Virus record (IMG/VR): IMGVR_UViG_3300037485_001401
Location: 1-36,334 of that record
DNA from: a virus
Length of the DNA stretch: 36,334 nt
Reading direction: 5' to 3' (one strand)
Shown here: positions 6,620-15,451 of the stretch, piece by piece
Numbering within the stretch: the stretch's first letter is position 1
Layout: each line of letters starts with the position of its first letter
The notes under the pieces: generated by a model
Databases searched by the model: none
What the model was told of the DNA's origin: nothing
What the model saw: the letters and a program-made list of their open reading frames with translations, nothing else
Position numbers and translations under genes: made by a program

Positions 6620-7621
6620 TCACTCGCCTTTTGTAATTAATTTTCCGCTTATTGTCAATTGACCTGCTGTCATCGCTAAATTAGCTTTTACATAGCGGTA
6701 ATAAACCCCGTATTGATTAAACAGAGAACTACCATCACCAGTAATAGTAACGGTTTGACTCGCTAAATCGGTGTAATTAGTTCCATCGTTTGACCCTTGC
6801 AATTTAGCAATGCAGGCAGTCAAAGCGGTAGCTGTGAAAGTAAAAGTTTCACCGTCAGAACCTTGATTTGTTAAATCTTTCGGGGTTCCTGCAATTGCAT
6901 CGGCCAAAGAAGCGGCTAATTTTATTGTATCAACATCGATGTAAATGACAAAATAATCAGTTCCAGTTGTGACGCCTGTCGGTAATGTGCCGCCAGTAGT
7001 TGTCAATTGCCCTTTTAAGCCCGTTACTAAACCATGGCCTGAAATAGTAATTGTGTTTGCCAATACAGCAACGGTAGAAGCTACGCCTACATTGTCAACA
7101 TTATTTGTAACAATAATGGAAACAACTTCCGTTCCGCTATAACACGCGATAGCTACTACAGGAGCGCGAACAACATGAGTAAACGTCAACTTTCCATCTG
7201 CTGGAGTATCATCGGTTACGCATAAAGCAGTAAAACCAACCAACCCATCAAACGACAATTCAAAAAGCGCAGCAACTTCAACATCAGTTGTTGCGCTTGA
7301 TAGATCACAAATAGCTTTTCTTCCTGCCGGTATCGCTGTCCAAATAGCTGATGAGGCGGGCGCGGAAGTTGCCGCTACCGCCCATTTATTACCGCTTGTA
7401 TCTGTAACAACAGTAAATTCACCTGCTGTCATAGATATTTTGGCCGCATATGTAACTGTATTTATACATGATTCACCTGCTAGGAAGTTTTTAGCAGCAG
7501 GAGCAACATTGTCATACACAAATTGAGCTGAAAAACCTGTAAAGTGCAATAAATCGGCCACAATGCTATCAAGCCCGGTTGTATAAGTTCCACCGAATAA
7601 ATCAAAAGTTTTATGCATCAT
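6620..7621 (-). CDS. Virion surface protein with beta-rich modules
   Basis: The 333-residue protein is rich in T, A, G and V, typical of tail-fibre or head-surface proteins. It holds a module with HGLVTGLKGQLTTTGGTLP...GTDYFVIYIDVDTIKLAASLADA (about residues 194-245), a repeat found in many phage tail proteins. The C-terminal module LQGSNDGTNYTDL ... YRYVKANLAMTAGQLTISG resembles carbohydrate-binding-like beta sandwiches. The initial ATG follows AAAAAGGG. It sits downstream of a membrane coiled-coil gene, outside the late operon. Exact virion position is unknown. Confidence 0.65.
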   Translation of the reverse strand: MMHKTFDLFGGTYTTGLDSIVADLLHFTGFSAQFVYDNVAPAAKNFLAGESCINTVTYAAKISMTAGEFTVVTDTSGNKWAVAATSAPASSAIWTAIPAGRKAICDLSSATTDVEVAALFELSFDGLVGFTALCVTDDTPADGKLTFTHVVRAPVVAIACYSGTEVVSIIVTNNVDNVGVASTVAVLANTITISGHGLVTGLKGQLTTTGGTLPTGVTTGTDYFVIYIDVDTIKLAASLADAIAGTPKDLTNQGSDGETFTFTATALTACIAKLQGSNDGTNYTDLASQTVTITGDGSSLFNQYGVYYRYVKANLAMTAGQLTISGKLITKGE

Positions 7622-7625
7622 AATC

Positions 7626-7895
7626 TTAACCCTTTTTATGAAATCTTTGTTCGCAATCCCAGCAACGTCTTTTTAAAGTCTCAAGTTCGGCCTTAATATA
7701 ATCTATCTCAGCGGAACGTGCAGCAAATGATTCTTTAAATTTGCCAATAGTATCACACAATTTATCTATTTCACGCGCAACTTTGTCGTTAGCATCATCG
7801 ATTGTTTTTTTAATTGAAGTGTTAAGAAAATAAACAAGCCCGACAACCCCCGCACCCATAGAACAAACTAATCCAATTATAGCCTGTGAATCCAT
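7626..7895 (-). CDS. Membrane-anchored coiled-coil protein with CxxC
   Basis: The 89-residue product starts at ATG 7895 with GAGG six bases upstream; a TTG at 7907 is less likely. An N-terminal membrane helix (AIIGLVCSMGAGVVGLVYFL, about 5-24) is followed by a long coiled coil (about 30-75) and a CWDCEQRFH tail. A short helix plus coiled coil recalls XhlA-type lysis proteins, though there the order is reversed. It is 4 bases ahead of the surface-protein gene at 7621. Confidence 0.6.
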   Translation of the reverse strand: MDSQAIIGLVCSMGAGVVGLVYFLNTSIKKTIDDANDKVAREIDKLCDTIGKFKESFAARSAEIDYIKAELETLKRRCWDCEQRFHKKG

Positions 7896-8011
7896 GCTAA
7901 ACCTCAAATTTTTTAACGTGTATAATTATTTTAGCGGATTGCTACCACTTTTTCAAATTTTAGTGTTAATATTTAACTACGCATTAAAATTTAAAAAGGG
8001 GAGATAGCTAC

Positions 8012-8866
8012 ATGAATAAACTATTAATTTTTGTGTTGTTGCTATATGGGTGTTCGGCATCACCCGCAACTAGACAACAAACATCTAATACAGGAAAAGG
8101 GCCAATTGATCCAAAAGTTACCAAAAGTTTCTTGCCTGATAACAATTTTTCTCAAACAAAAAAATATGCTAAAGCAGGAGAAGTTACCGAAGAAGATTTT
8201 GATGACGTAATGGAAGCTATCAGGACAATTTACGAGCCTATAATTTGGAATCATGGCGCTACGCTTAATGTGTATGGCAATTGGTCAGATAACACAGTAA
8301 ACGCATATGCTGAACAGGCAGGAACCGCTTGGAACGTATCTTTCTTTGGCGGGTTAGCAAGACATCCTTATATGACAAGGGAAGGATTTGCAATGGTCGC
8401 CTGCCACGAAATTGGCCATCATGTAGCAGGATACCCAAGCTATCCGGGTGAATGGGCAAGCAATGAAGGTAATTCAGACTTCTATGCAACAGCTTCTTGC
8501 GCAAAGCTCATGTTTGACGAAAACAGCCCTTTGCTGTTCATGAAAAAGAAGCCTAAGCCTAAGCCTACCCCCGTCCCTACGGATTGCGTTGATTCAGTTT
8601 GTAAATTGTCTTTAGAGGCAGGATTATCCCTTGGAAAGGTTTTGGCTGAACTTAATGACGAACCGAATCCAAGTTATGACACCCATGATACCAGCAAGGT
8701 AAGCACAACATATGATTCACATCCTAAAGCTCAGTGTCGTGTTGATACGTATCGCTATGGAGCTTATTGTGACAAGCAATGGAACCATGACAAAATACCA
8801 CAATCTTTAAGTGACATGGTGAACAATAGTTGCTCTGATCGACCTAAATGTTGGTATGCGAGATAA
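8012..8866 (+). CDS. Lipoprotein zinc metallopeptidase
   Basis: The 284-residue product has a lipoprotein signal (MNKLLIFVLLLYGC, Cys14). A gluzincin-type metal site, HEIGHH at 132-137, is followed by a likely third ligand Glu152 in WASNEGNSDFYAT. A KPKPKPTPVP linker (about 175-189) leads to a Cys-containing C-terminal domain. The substrate is unknown: host envelope, cell-wall protein or incoming-phage receptor are possible. It is the only plus-strand gene among minus-strand structural genes, ends exactly where the late operon's last gene ends, and has GGGGAGA upstream. It looks like an independently expressed accessory gene, or an unusual lysis enzyme. Confidence 0.75.
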   Translation: MNKLLIFVLLLYGCSASPATRQQTSNTGKGPIDPKVTKSFLPDNNFSQTKKYAKAGEVTEEDFDDVMEAIRTIYEPIIWNHGATLNVYGNWSDNTVNAYAEQAGTAWNVSFFGGLARHPYMTREGFAMVACHEIGHHVAGYPSYPGEWASNEGNSDFYATASCAKLMFDENSPLLFMKKKPKPKPTPVPTDCVDSVCKLSLEAGLSLGKVLAELNDEPNPSYDTHDTSKVSTTYDSHPKAQCRVDTYRYGAYCDKQWNHDKIPQSLSDMVNNSCSDRPKCWYAR

Positions 8867-9235
8867 CTAAGGGTTACTTGTTCCTTCAACTTCTCTTTCC
8901 ATTCTATCTAATCTTCTCAAACGTAACCATCCAACCGCACTATTCAGGCATCCAATAGCCTGATAGTTTTGTTCGCAAGGATATTTTTCATTCAACTTCT
9001 CAATGATAATTTTTGCAGTTTCAATCATGGTATCAACTTGACAACCGTTAATTCCTACTTCTTTGATCGGTCCGTTTTGTATTTTGAATGAAATAGTATT
9101 CATTCTTTCGGTGATGTTTATTGGGAATTCATCCCTGATTTTGTCGAATTCATCCCAAGACATTTCATCAGGTTTTTTGCGAACTATTTTAAAGCCATCA
9201 ATTTTTTCAATACCTTCTAAAGTTTCCAAAGCCAT
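8867..9235 (-). CDS. Tad1/Acb2-family signalling-nucleotide sponge (anti-Thoeris/anti-CBASS)
   Basis: The 122-residue protein has an N-terminal strand-rich part with ISFKIQNGPIKEVGINGCQ (about 48-66), followed by a helical hairpin: MIETAKIIIEKLNEKYPCEQN, then AVGWLRLRRLDRMEREVEGT at about 99-118. The ending R-x2-R-x2-R-x-VEGT and the NG[VC]Q segment are the pattern of Tad1/Acb2-type proteins, which bind immune signals such as gcADPR and cyclic oligonucleotides. Assignment is by remembered family pattern, not a search. It is the last gene of the late operon, coupled by TAATG to the membrane protein before it, and ends base-to-base against the metallopeptidase gene. Confidence 0.7.
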   Translation of the reverse strand: MALETLEGIEKIDGFKIVRKKPDEMSWDEFDKIRDEFPINITERMNTISFKIQNGPIKEVGINGCQVDTMIETAKIIIEKLNEKYPCEQNYQAIGCLNSAVGWLRLRRLDRMEREVEGTSNP

Positions 9236-9357
9236 TATTCACCATCCCATTTTGTAAACCAAATTTTACCGAGCTTGTACAAGCAAAAAATTGTAGTCGC
9301 CGTAATGACGAATATCAACCACTGGATATCTATCGATAATGAAATGATTCTTTCCAT
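9235..9357 (-). CDS. 40-residue membrane protein in the Acb2/Tad1 cassette
   Basis: This frame runs from an ATG at 9357 to a TAA at 9235, each sharing a TAATG with its neighbour. It encodes one membrane helix at about residues 12-31 (IQWLIFVITATTIFCLYKLG) with a short polar tail ending KWDGE. Because both ends are precisely coupled, it is probably real. It may be a holin-like or membrane-acting partner of the cassette; this is inference. Confidence 0.65.
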   Translation of the reverse strand: MERIISLSIDIQWLIFVITATTIFCLYKLGKIWFTKWDGE

Positions 9358-9596
9358 TATTCATCATTCCTTTCTTCCTGTAATTCAGCCGATCCATTTC
9401 GACTAATTTGGTCATCACGAATAGCTTTACCGATCCACATATAAGCTTCTTCAAGTTTCGTTAAAGCTAAAGCCTTAGCCCTTGGTGAGACTAAAAACAC
9501 ATCAATGTAATTTTCTAAACTTCTAACTGTCCCTTTAAAAACATCTTGTGTGGTTATTGACTTTTCATCATACTTCACATAATCAAATCTACCCAT
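9357..9596 (-). CDS. acb2: Acb2-family protein (anti-CBASS nucleotide sponge)
   Basis: The 79-residue protein carries the block SPRAKALALTKLEEAYMW (about 37-54) followed by IGKAIRDDQISRNGSAELQ, the conserved hairpin of the Acb2-type phage family. Acb2 proteins assemble into hexamers and bind cyclic di- and trinucleotides of CBASS defence. The N-terminus GRFDYVKYDEKS is typical of the short late-region members. It is coupled by TAATG to the phospholipase-like gene upstream and the membrane gene downstream. Binding of any nucleotide is inferred from the family. Confidence 0.75.
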   Translation of the reverse strand: MGRFDYVKYDEKSITTQDVFKGTVRSLENYIDVFLVSPRAKALALTKLEEAYMWIGKAIRDDQISRNGSAELQEERNDE

Positions 9597-9961
9597 TATT
9601 TACAATCCCTCTGTTTCCAAATTTTTTCACCAAACACCCTAACAACCCAATAATTTCTGTAATTCATGAGATGATAAAAAGTCTTATGCCATCCAAAACA
9701 AAATGATTCAATAAACATCTTATTTTTTTCTAGCATAAGATTATCAGCTTCTAATCTTGTACCGAAATTTTCAGCAAAATGGTATGCCCAATCATGAAAG
9801 TTAGCTCCAAACTTTAAAGCATGACTAGAAGGAAGGGAATTAAGAGCGCTTGTTAATACCCTCCATTTTATAGGTCCAACACCGTTCGGCCTAAAGTACC
9901 TTAAACAGAATGGACACATACCACCATCTTTAGCCATTTCTTCCGTGATTATGTCTCTCAT
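9596..9961 (-). CDS. Phospholipase A2-like protein
   Basis: The 121-residue protein contains GANFHDWAYHFAENFGTRLEADNLM, split as an HD dyad (His56-Asp57) in HDWAYH and a downstream R-x-EADN-x-M. This is the short PLA2-like signature found in phage and parvovirus phospholipases, where His-Asp activates water at a lipid ester. A CPFC pair (16-19) may bind zinc. ATG 9961 has AAGGA eight bases before; an upstream ATG at 9970 overlaps that site. It heads the TAATG-coupled cassette and could damage host membranes at lysis or aid entry. No usual endolysin is seen elsewhere. Confidence 0.65.
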   Translation of the reverse strand: MRDIITEEMAKDGGMCPFCLRYFRPNGVGPIKWRVLTSALNSLPSSHALKFGANFHDWAYHFAENFGTRLEADNLMLEKNKMFIESFCFGWHKTFYHLMNYRNYWVVRVFGEKIWKQRDCK

Positions 9962-10102
9962 AGTTAACATCCTTGTTAGCTGCGAAACATCTATCTTTTA
10001 GTTTTTAATTATTAGCAAATTGGACACATATAAATTCCTTTCTTTTGTTTTGAAAATGATCCGTTAAGTTTTTTTGTATCATTATACTTTTTCAATAAAA
10101 AC

Positions 10103-11113
10103 TCATGCTGGTGCGCCTAGTTCATAAGTTATACTAAACCTAGTCCCAGTATCCGATTTTCCAGTCGAGAATAGTCTAAACAATCCCGTAGCAGGATTTA
10201 CATCATAATAATTAGTAGTAACAACGCCAGCTGTCGATACCTGCACCATTCTAGCAACAGAACCATCTCCTATTAAATATACATTAGTTACTGGGTCACC
10301 AATTGGACGTAGTTGTGCAGGTACACAACTCGCAGCAGTTGACGCAGTATTAATAGGAGTAGAATGACCGGGAACCCCCTCGGAGGTCATGATAACAATA
10401 CGGTCGATTCGAGTATATCGAACAGTCACATCAGAAGCAAAATCGCCATTCAAGTTAAACGTACCGAATTCAAAATAATTTAAAAGTGTCTGTACTCCTC
10501 CAACATTATCAAGATAGATCCCAGAATTAAAAATAGGCGCGTCGGCAAACGTCTTTGGCCCATTCCACGTCGCTGCATTCCCATCAACAATCCCCGGCGT
10601 AGCGCCGCTTGCCGGTGGGATATAGACATCAGCCGCGATCACGCCTTCCATGTTTGCTGCTGTGGTGTATGTTGTGGGCTCGCCTACAAGCAGAACGTCA
10701 CCAGAGAATCGAAGATACCTAATAGTGGTTGAAGAACCGTAAAACGATAAACGGTTGCTGCTCGCCGCCGACTGACACATAACGACTTGATTAGCAAGTG
10801 TGTCATTAAGTGCGTCCATTACAACACCCTGAGCGGATGGAGTTGTTGCAAAATTACTGCCAGTAGCAAATGTCAGATATGCAGTACCGTCGCCAGATAA
10901 ATTTGCTTGTGCGGCATACTCCACCTGTCCAGTAAAGTTCATCCTCCATTTTCCGGCACTATCTGCGTAAAAAATTGCTGATACTTCCACCGTTGCGGCA
11001 GCCGGGTTTGAGGTAACTCCGGAGCTTATATTAAGTTCCTTCGTCCGCTTCGTTGTGCTCACATATGGAACAATTACATTCCCTGATTTGACACCTATTT
11101 GTGCTGTTGTCAT
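10103..11113 (-). CDS. Tail fibre or spike protein
   Basis: The 336-residue protein is rich in A, G, S, T and V with repeated short strands, and has a PPASGATPGIVDGNAATWNG linker near the middle followed by NSGIYLDNVGG, typical of fibre C-terminal modules. It directly follows the 664-residue fibre/tip gene with a 24-base gap and precedes the phospholipase/Acb2 cassette, the place where host-recognition genes usually sit. The receptor is unknown. Confidence 0.65.
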   Translation of the reverse strand: MTTAQIGVKSGNVIVPYVSTTKRTKELNISSGVTSNPAAATVEVSAIFYADSAGKWRMNFTGQVEYAAQANLSGDGTAYLTFATGSNFATTPSAQGVVMDALNDTLANQVVMCQSAASSNRLSFYGSSTTIRYLRFSGDVLLVGEPTTYTTAANMEGVIAADVYIPPASGATPGIVDGNAATWNGPKTFADAPIFNSGIYLDNVGGVQTLLNYFEFGTFNLNGDFASDVTVRYTRIDRIVIMTSEGVPGHSTPINTASTAASCVPAQLRPIGDPVTNVYLIGDGSVARMVQVSTAGVVTTNYYDVNPATGLFRLFSTGKSDTGTRFSITYELGAPA

Positions 11114-11137
11114 TTTATGTTTTCCTTGTCGTTTTGT

Positions 11138-13132
11138 TTATGTAATGTACCAAATAAGGGCAGTAAATGCTTTGCTAAATATCGAGCCCCCTTCTCCACT
11201 GACAAATTTTACATTCACATCTGTGCCATCAATATATGTGGAAAATCTGTATGAAGAATCTGGATATTCTGAATGAAGAGAGAGAGCGCCCTGCTCTACT
11301 TGAACGGTGAATCCAACTATTTTAGATAGAGTTAGCCCATGGGAGGCTGTTGTAGTCTGTGCGCCAGTGCTATTAGTTGGAGTTGTTCCTGTCACCCGCT
11401 TGCATTTCAAAGCAACGTTCCCACTTCCAAAAGAAGTAAACCCAGCAATCTCTAAAGAGCCACTAAATGTTCCATTCAAAGGCGAACTAGCATCATCTAC
11501 TTGCCAAAAAGTGGTCAAATTAGCTGCAAATTTAGCCCATGAATTAGCGTAAACCAATTTTGCTGATGTATGGGTATGGATACCATCGTAGCTAACCTCA
11601 TCCCCTGCATAGCAAGCTAGTGTGACTCTGCGAGCTTCAGTTGGTGTCATGTTAACAACACTAACTTCTAATGTAGCTTCTGCGACTAATTGAGGAAGAT
11701 TCAAAACAGTATCGGCGCTAAGATTTATGACAACATAGTGCTTACCGATTTCAAGGTTAACACCGCTTGTTGCAGGAGCGTCAAGGATGGAGACCGTTAA
11801 TCCACCACCTATAGGGTTAACCGCCGATCCATTAGCAACAACCGGCTTTTTCTTTGTGCTATCCCAACCTATCAAAGACTCAGTTGGTGTAAGACCGGCC
11901 CAACCTGCTGTTGTGTTGGTGGGTAGCAATATTTTGTTTGTTGAGTTTGTAGGAGTGCCAGAAGGAAAAACATTATTTACAGTATTGGCATTCTGCGCGG
12001 CTGTCGTATGATAATACTCGCCCGGCTGGCCGCCCTGTAAACCTGATAAATTATTATGAGTAGCTGCATTTGAACCCGCGACAGGATTTAATGCGGTTTT
12101 ACGCCAATCGATATACGGAACCCCAGTATCAACTGAAATTATTAAAGTTTTAACTGAATTTGAATAAGTATCTTTTGTTTTGTTTATAAAAGTCGCAATA
12201 GCTCTGAATTCTGGAAAAGGAAGCCCGTTATTCAACAATGTAGCTATCTCGGAACTAGCTGCAATTCTTGCGTCTCTCGCTAATTGATATTGAGTATTAC
12301 CAACGATACCAATAACGTCACCGCTATTTGTAGCAAATAAATGCGTTAAAACATGATAGTTGTCAGTGCATTCAACTAATCCGCTTGCTATGTTATTATA
12401 TGCGGCCCTACCAGTTCCAGCAGGAAGAACACCCGCGCCGGATGATTGTGGAGTATTAGCCCAATATGTACCATTATAAAACCACATAGATTTAGCAGTA
12501 GCAGCTAATAGAGCGTTAGTTGTTAAATCTATATCCTCATCAGAAATAACCCCGGCGATAACGGAAAATTGAGCATGAGATATATCGGAACCATTTCCAT
12601 CTATCGAAGTTATTGAGGTAGTTAGCCCGCTTCTATATTGTGTTGATAAATAATAATGCTTAAAAATCCAGTCTCTTTTTAAAAATTTAGTTGTGTGCCT
12701 TTCGTTTGCTTTGTACGTTACCGCGCTACCATTACAATGACAAAACTCAACAATAATATGTGTTGATAAGACTTGAGCAGTTGGAAGAGCAGAACCTAAG
12801 TCCTCTAAAACTTCAGTTGTGCAGTTAAGACCGATATAATGAGCACCAGCCGTTGGAGTTATTCCAATTGATTTATTGCCTGATAGAAGTTTCAAAATTC
12901 CTTTATGATAATATGGTGTGCTAGCCCCAACTTGAGTTAATGAAAAAGTGTTACTTGTCCATCCTCTGGTCATGTAGGTATTATCGTATTCAGTCCAGCC
13001 ATGTGGATCAATTAGCAAAGCACCTTGAGTAGAAATTATATTATCAACATAATCTTCAGAAGCTGCCTCGGTAGCAACCCCATCAACGTCTATCCCATCT
13101 TCAAAAACTATCTCTCGTATTCTTCCTACCAT
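11138..13132 (-). CDS. Large tail fibre or tip protein
   Basis: The 664-residue protein begins GRIREIVFEDGIDVDGVATE and is built of beta-rich repeats and a central helical part, followed by a HYVVINLSADTVLNLPQL module found in many tail fibres. ATG 13132 has GAGG upstream. It lies between the tail-hub-like gene and the second fibre gene in the late operon. A receptor-binding or fibre-attachment role fits its order. No enzymatic motif is recognised. Confidence 0.65.
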   Translation of the reverse strand: MVGRIREIVFEDGIDVDGVATEAASEDYVDNIISTQGALLIDPHGWTEYDNTYMTRGWTSNTFSLTQVGASTPYYHKGILKLLSGNKSIGITPTAGAHYIGLNCTTEVLEDLGSALPTAQVLSTHIIVEFCHCNGSAVTYKANERHTTKFLKRDWIFKHYYLSTQYRSGLTTSITSIDGNGSDISHAQFSVIAGVISDEDIDLTTNALLAATAKSMWFYNGTYWANTPQSSGAGVLPAGTGRAAYNNIASGLVECTDNYHVLTHLFATNSGDVIGIVGNTQYQLARDARIAASSEIATLLNNGLPFPEFRAIATFINKTKDTYSNSVKTLIISVDTGVPYIDWRKTALNPVAGSNAATHNNLSGLQGGQPGEYYHTTAAQNANTVNNVFPSGTPTNSTNKILLPTNTTAGWAGLTPTESLIGWDSTKKKPVVANGSAVNPIGGGLTVSILDAPATSGVNLEIGKHYVVINLSADTVLNLPQLVAEATLEVSVVNMTPTEARRVTLACYAGDEVSYDGIHTHTSAKLVYANSWAKFAANLTTFWQVDDASSPLNGTFSGSLEIAGFTSFGSGNVALKCKRVTGTTPTNSTGAQTTTASHGLTLSKIVGFTVQVEQGALSLHSEYPDSSYRFSTYIDGTDVNVKFVSGEGGSIFSKAFTALIWYIT

Positions 13133-13144
13133 TTATAACCTCTT

Positions 13145-15451
13145 TTATGGAAAAATGTTTTCAATACATGTTACAACAACACCGGATAATCCTTTATTCA
13201 ACTTTATGACAAATAGATTTTTAGTCGTATCAGTTCCAAGCCATTTTCCTGAATTATCAAGGCTGATATTTATCCTATCTCCTAAAGTCAATTCATAACC
13301 TTTATTAATTATAGTAAAACTGTATTGAGTTACAGGATTGCTAAAATAGACAAATTTCCTATTTTGTATTGTTGTTGAATATATAGAGCTGCTTTCTATG
13401 CAATAATCCTCATCTTTTTTTATGTCTCCATATAGCAATATTTTGTCGTCTGATTTTATTTCTAGTGGATTGTATTTTATCACACCACCGTTAGAAGATA
13501 ATCTAGTAGATATCGCAGAAGCATCGTAACCTGAACTTACCGTACCATCTTTGATATCATCTTCTGTTAAATCAAGAGCAACTACAGCATAGCAACTACT
13601 TTCGAATAACCTAACACCTATTTTTCCTGTGTTCTGAACATATAAAAAACCAAACACACTAGAAAGCATCTTTTCAAGCAGTTCTAAATAAGTAGATGCA
13701 TCGGTTGATTTTAGAGTAAAATATGTAGTACCTAATTTTGTATCCAAATCTTTAAATGAAGATGTTGCAGCGGTTAGGGTTAACCCCGTACCACCATCAG
13801 TATCAAATCCAGCTTTTTTAAGAGTAAAATGCAGCATAGCCCCTAAACTTACGTTAGTTGCTTCGGTTAATGCCTTTCCAAAAAATGGAACATCTTTTAG
13901 CTCGATTGTGGCTGAATTTAATTCTGTATATTGATCTAATACTCCACCTCTAAGTATTTGTTTCGTATCGCTTCCAATATAAAAATATTGATCCAAATAA
14001 CCCAAATCATAAACAGCGGCATATCTATGGATTTGAAAGAAAGTTGTGTAAGTACCATCGGAGTTTGTTTCGCTATATATTGTGGTTTTCTCGGTTACCC
14101 CTACAGGTACATCAGAGTCTGTATAAAATGTGGTGAATCCACCAAAAACAACATAGGTATAGGTACGAGAATAAACATTTTTGTTTATTTTTATGTTACC
14201 GCTTGGTGAAAGAGTCACCTTAAGATTAGCATAATCAATATCAGAGACCCTAAGCCACAAAGGTTCTCCGTAATATGGTGTGGTGTTTTCATATGCTATT
14301 CTTGACGCCTGCCCTATAAAAATATTAGCGATAGAAGTTAAAGTAACAATTATATCGCCGCCGAAATATTGAGCAGTTGCTACCTCTGACCTTTTATCAA
14401 CTATTGCCCCGTAGGTTACAGCGTAGTTGAAGGTAGCTATCACTTGGTTAAATGATCTAAACGCAACAAATTTAGCACATCTAATGGTTGTGCTGTCGAA
14501 AGTTGCATCTTCTCTATTTATTACCCTCAATTCTACACAATCTTTTGAATCAATATGATTTGACTCATAAACATCAGAGTAGTATTCAACCGAAGTTGGA
14601 TTTGTGCATACTTTGTCTGGGACATCTTCGGCGATAGTTTTGAAATTTAACGTTTGTTTTATCTTTTTGTAATCAAAAGAAGTCATCCGACCAAGGATGA
14701 AAGGAATTTGTTTTCCTACTATATCCGCTGAAATATCCGTTCCGAATCTTGATGTTGATATGGTGTATTCTGTTTCAACGTCAGTAAATTTTGCAAGTTT
14801 TTGGAGTTTTTTATTACCATCCTTAACTTCTATTGTTGCTTTTTTTCCGTCAATGTTGAAGTTTTCGCATAACCCTGTAAAACAAAGATACCTATTAACA
14901 AAAGTATTTATCACTATCCATACTTTTACAGTTGCATTTTTGAATGATATCGTATCAACAGCAAGATAGTTGTAATACGAATCATTGTCTATAAGGGTTA
15001 AAGTTGCAGAACTAATTCCTATCTTGCCATTTATCTGGTCATCCGCTGACTGAATAAACGAAGATTCTTCAAGCCTATTTCTCCAAATTATTTTATCTGT
15101 ATTGTAAACATCATCAGGGTCAGATGGTGCTAAAACATCAAATGTTGTAGTAACAAATATACTTATTATAACTATGATTTTTAAAGGCAATGAAGCTGAG
15201 CAATATATGTATAAAAGACTTGCATTTCTATCCCAATACCACTGGCCGTTGGTATCCAATTCCGCATATGTCCAAACACGATCAACAACATAACCTAAAG
15301 TAGCGATAAATTCTATTGACTCAACAAAGTCAGCTAAAGAAACAACCCTGATATTACCGGAATGAGCCACAAGGCTAACCAATTTTCTTGGTGATATCTT
15401 AGCAAATAATGATTTATCTATTGAAGATTCATCAACGTACAACAAAGTCAT
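13145..15451 (-). CDS. Tail tip/hub protein
   Basis: The 768-residue protein starts at ATG 15451 after AAAGG, overlapping the gene before by 20 bases; a start at 15499 is less likely. The N-terminal 100 residues resemble a connector, then strand-rich sections (ATLTLIDNDSYYNYLAVD; TSVEYYSDVYESNH) and near residues 590-640 an LEKMLSSVFGFLYVQNTGKIGVRLFE motif, which recalls hub or 'tail tip' proteins with a gp27-like fold. Position after two tail proteins and before fibres supports a central tip role. No protease or lysozyme motif is seen. Confidence 0.6.
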   Translation of the reverse strand: MTLLYVDESSIDKSLFAKISPRKLVSLVAHSGNIRVVSLADFVESIEFIATLGYVVDRVWTYAELDTNGQWYWDRNASLLYIYCSASLPLKIIVIISIFVTTTFDVLAPSDPDDVYNTDKIIWRNRLEESSFIQSADDQINGKIGISSATLTLIDNDSYYNYLAVDTISFKNATVKVWIVINTFVNRYLCFTGLCENFNIDGKKATIEVKDGNKKLQKLAKFTDVETEYTISTSRFGTDISADIVGKQIPFILGRMTSFDYKKIKQTLNFKTIAEDVPDKVCTNPTSVEYYSDVYESNHIDSKDCVELRVINREDATFDSTTIRCAKFVAFRSFNQVIATFNYAVTYGAIVDKRSEVATAQYFGGDIIVTLTSIANIFIGQASRIAYENTTPYYGEPLWLRVSDIDYANLKVTLSPSGNIKINKNVYSRTYTYVVFGGFTTFYTDSDVPVGVTEKTTIYSETNSDGTYTTFFQIHRYAAVYDLGYLDQYFYIGSDTKQILRGGVLDQYTELNSATIELKDVPFFGKALTEATNVSLGAMLHFTLKKAGFDTDGGTGLTLTAATSSFKDLDTKLGTTYFTLKSTDASTYLELLEKMLSSVFGFLYVQNTGKIGVRLFESSCYAVVALDLTEDDIKDGTVSSGYDASAISTRLSSNGGVIKYNPLEIKSDDKILLYGDIKKDEDYCIESSSIYSTTIQNRKFVYFSNPVTQYSFTIINKGYELTLGDRINISLDNSGKWLGTDTTKNLFVIKLNKGLSGVVVTCIENIFP

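Noticed and set aside
10012-10095. 27-residue frame ending CPIC in the gap before the phospholipase gene
   Set aside because: Looks protein-like and ends in CxxC, but only a TTG start with weak ribosome support; kept as a possible remnant.
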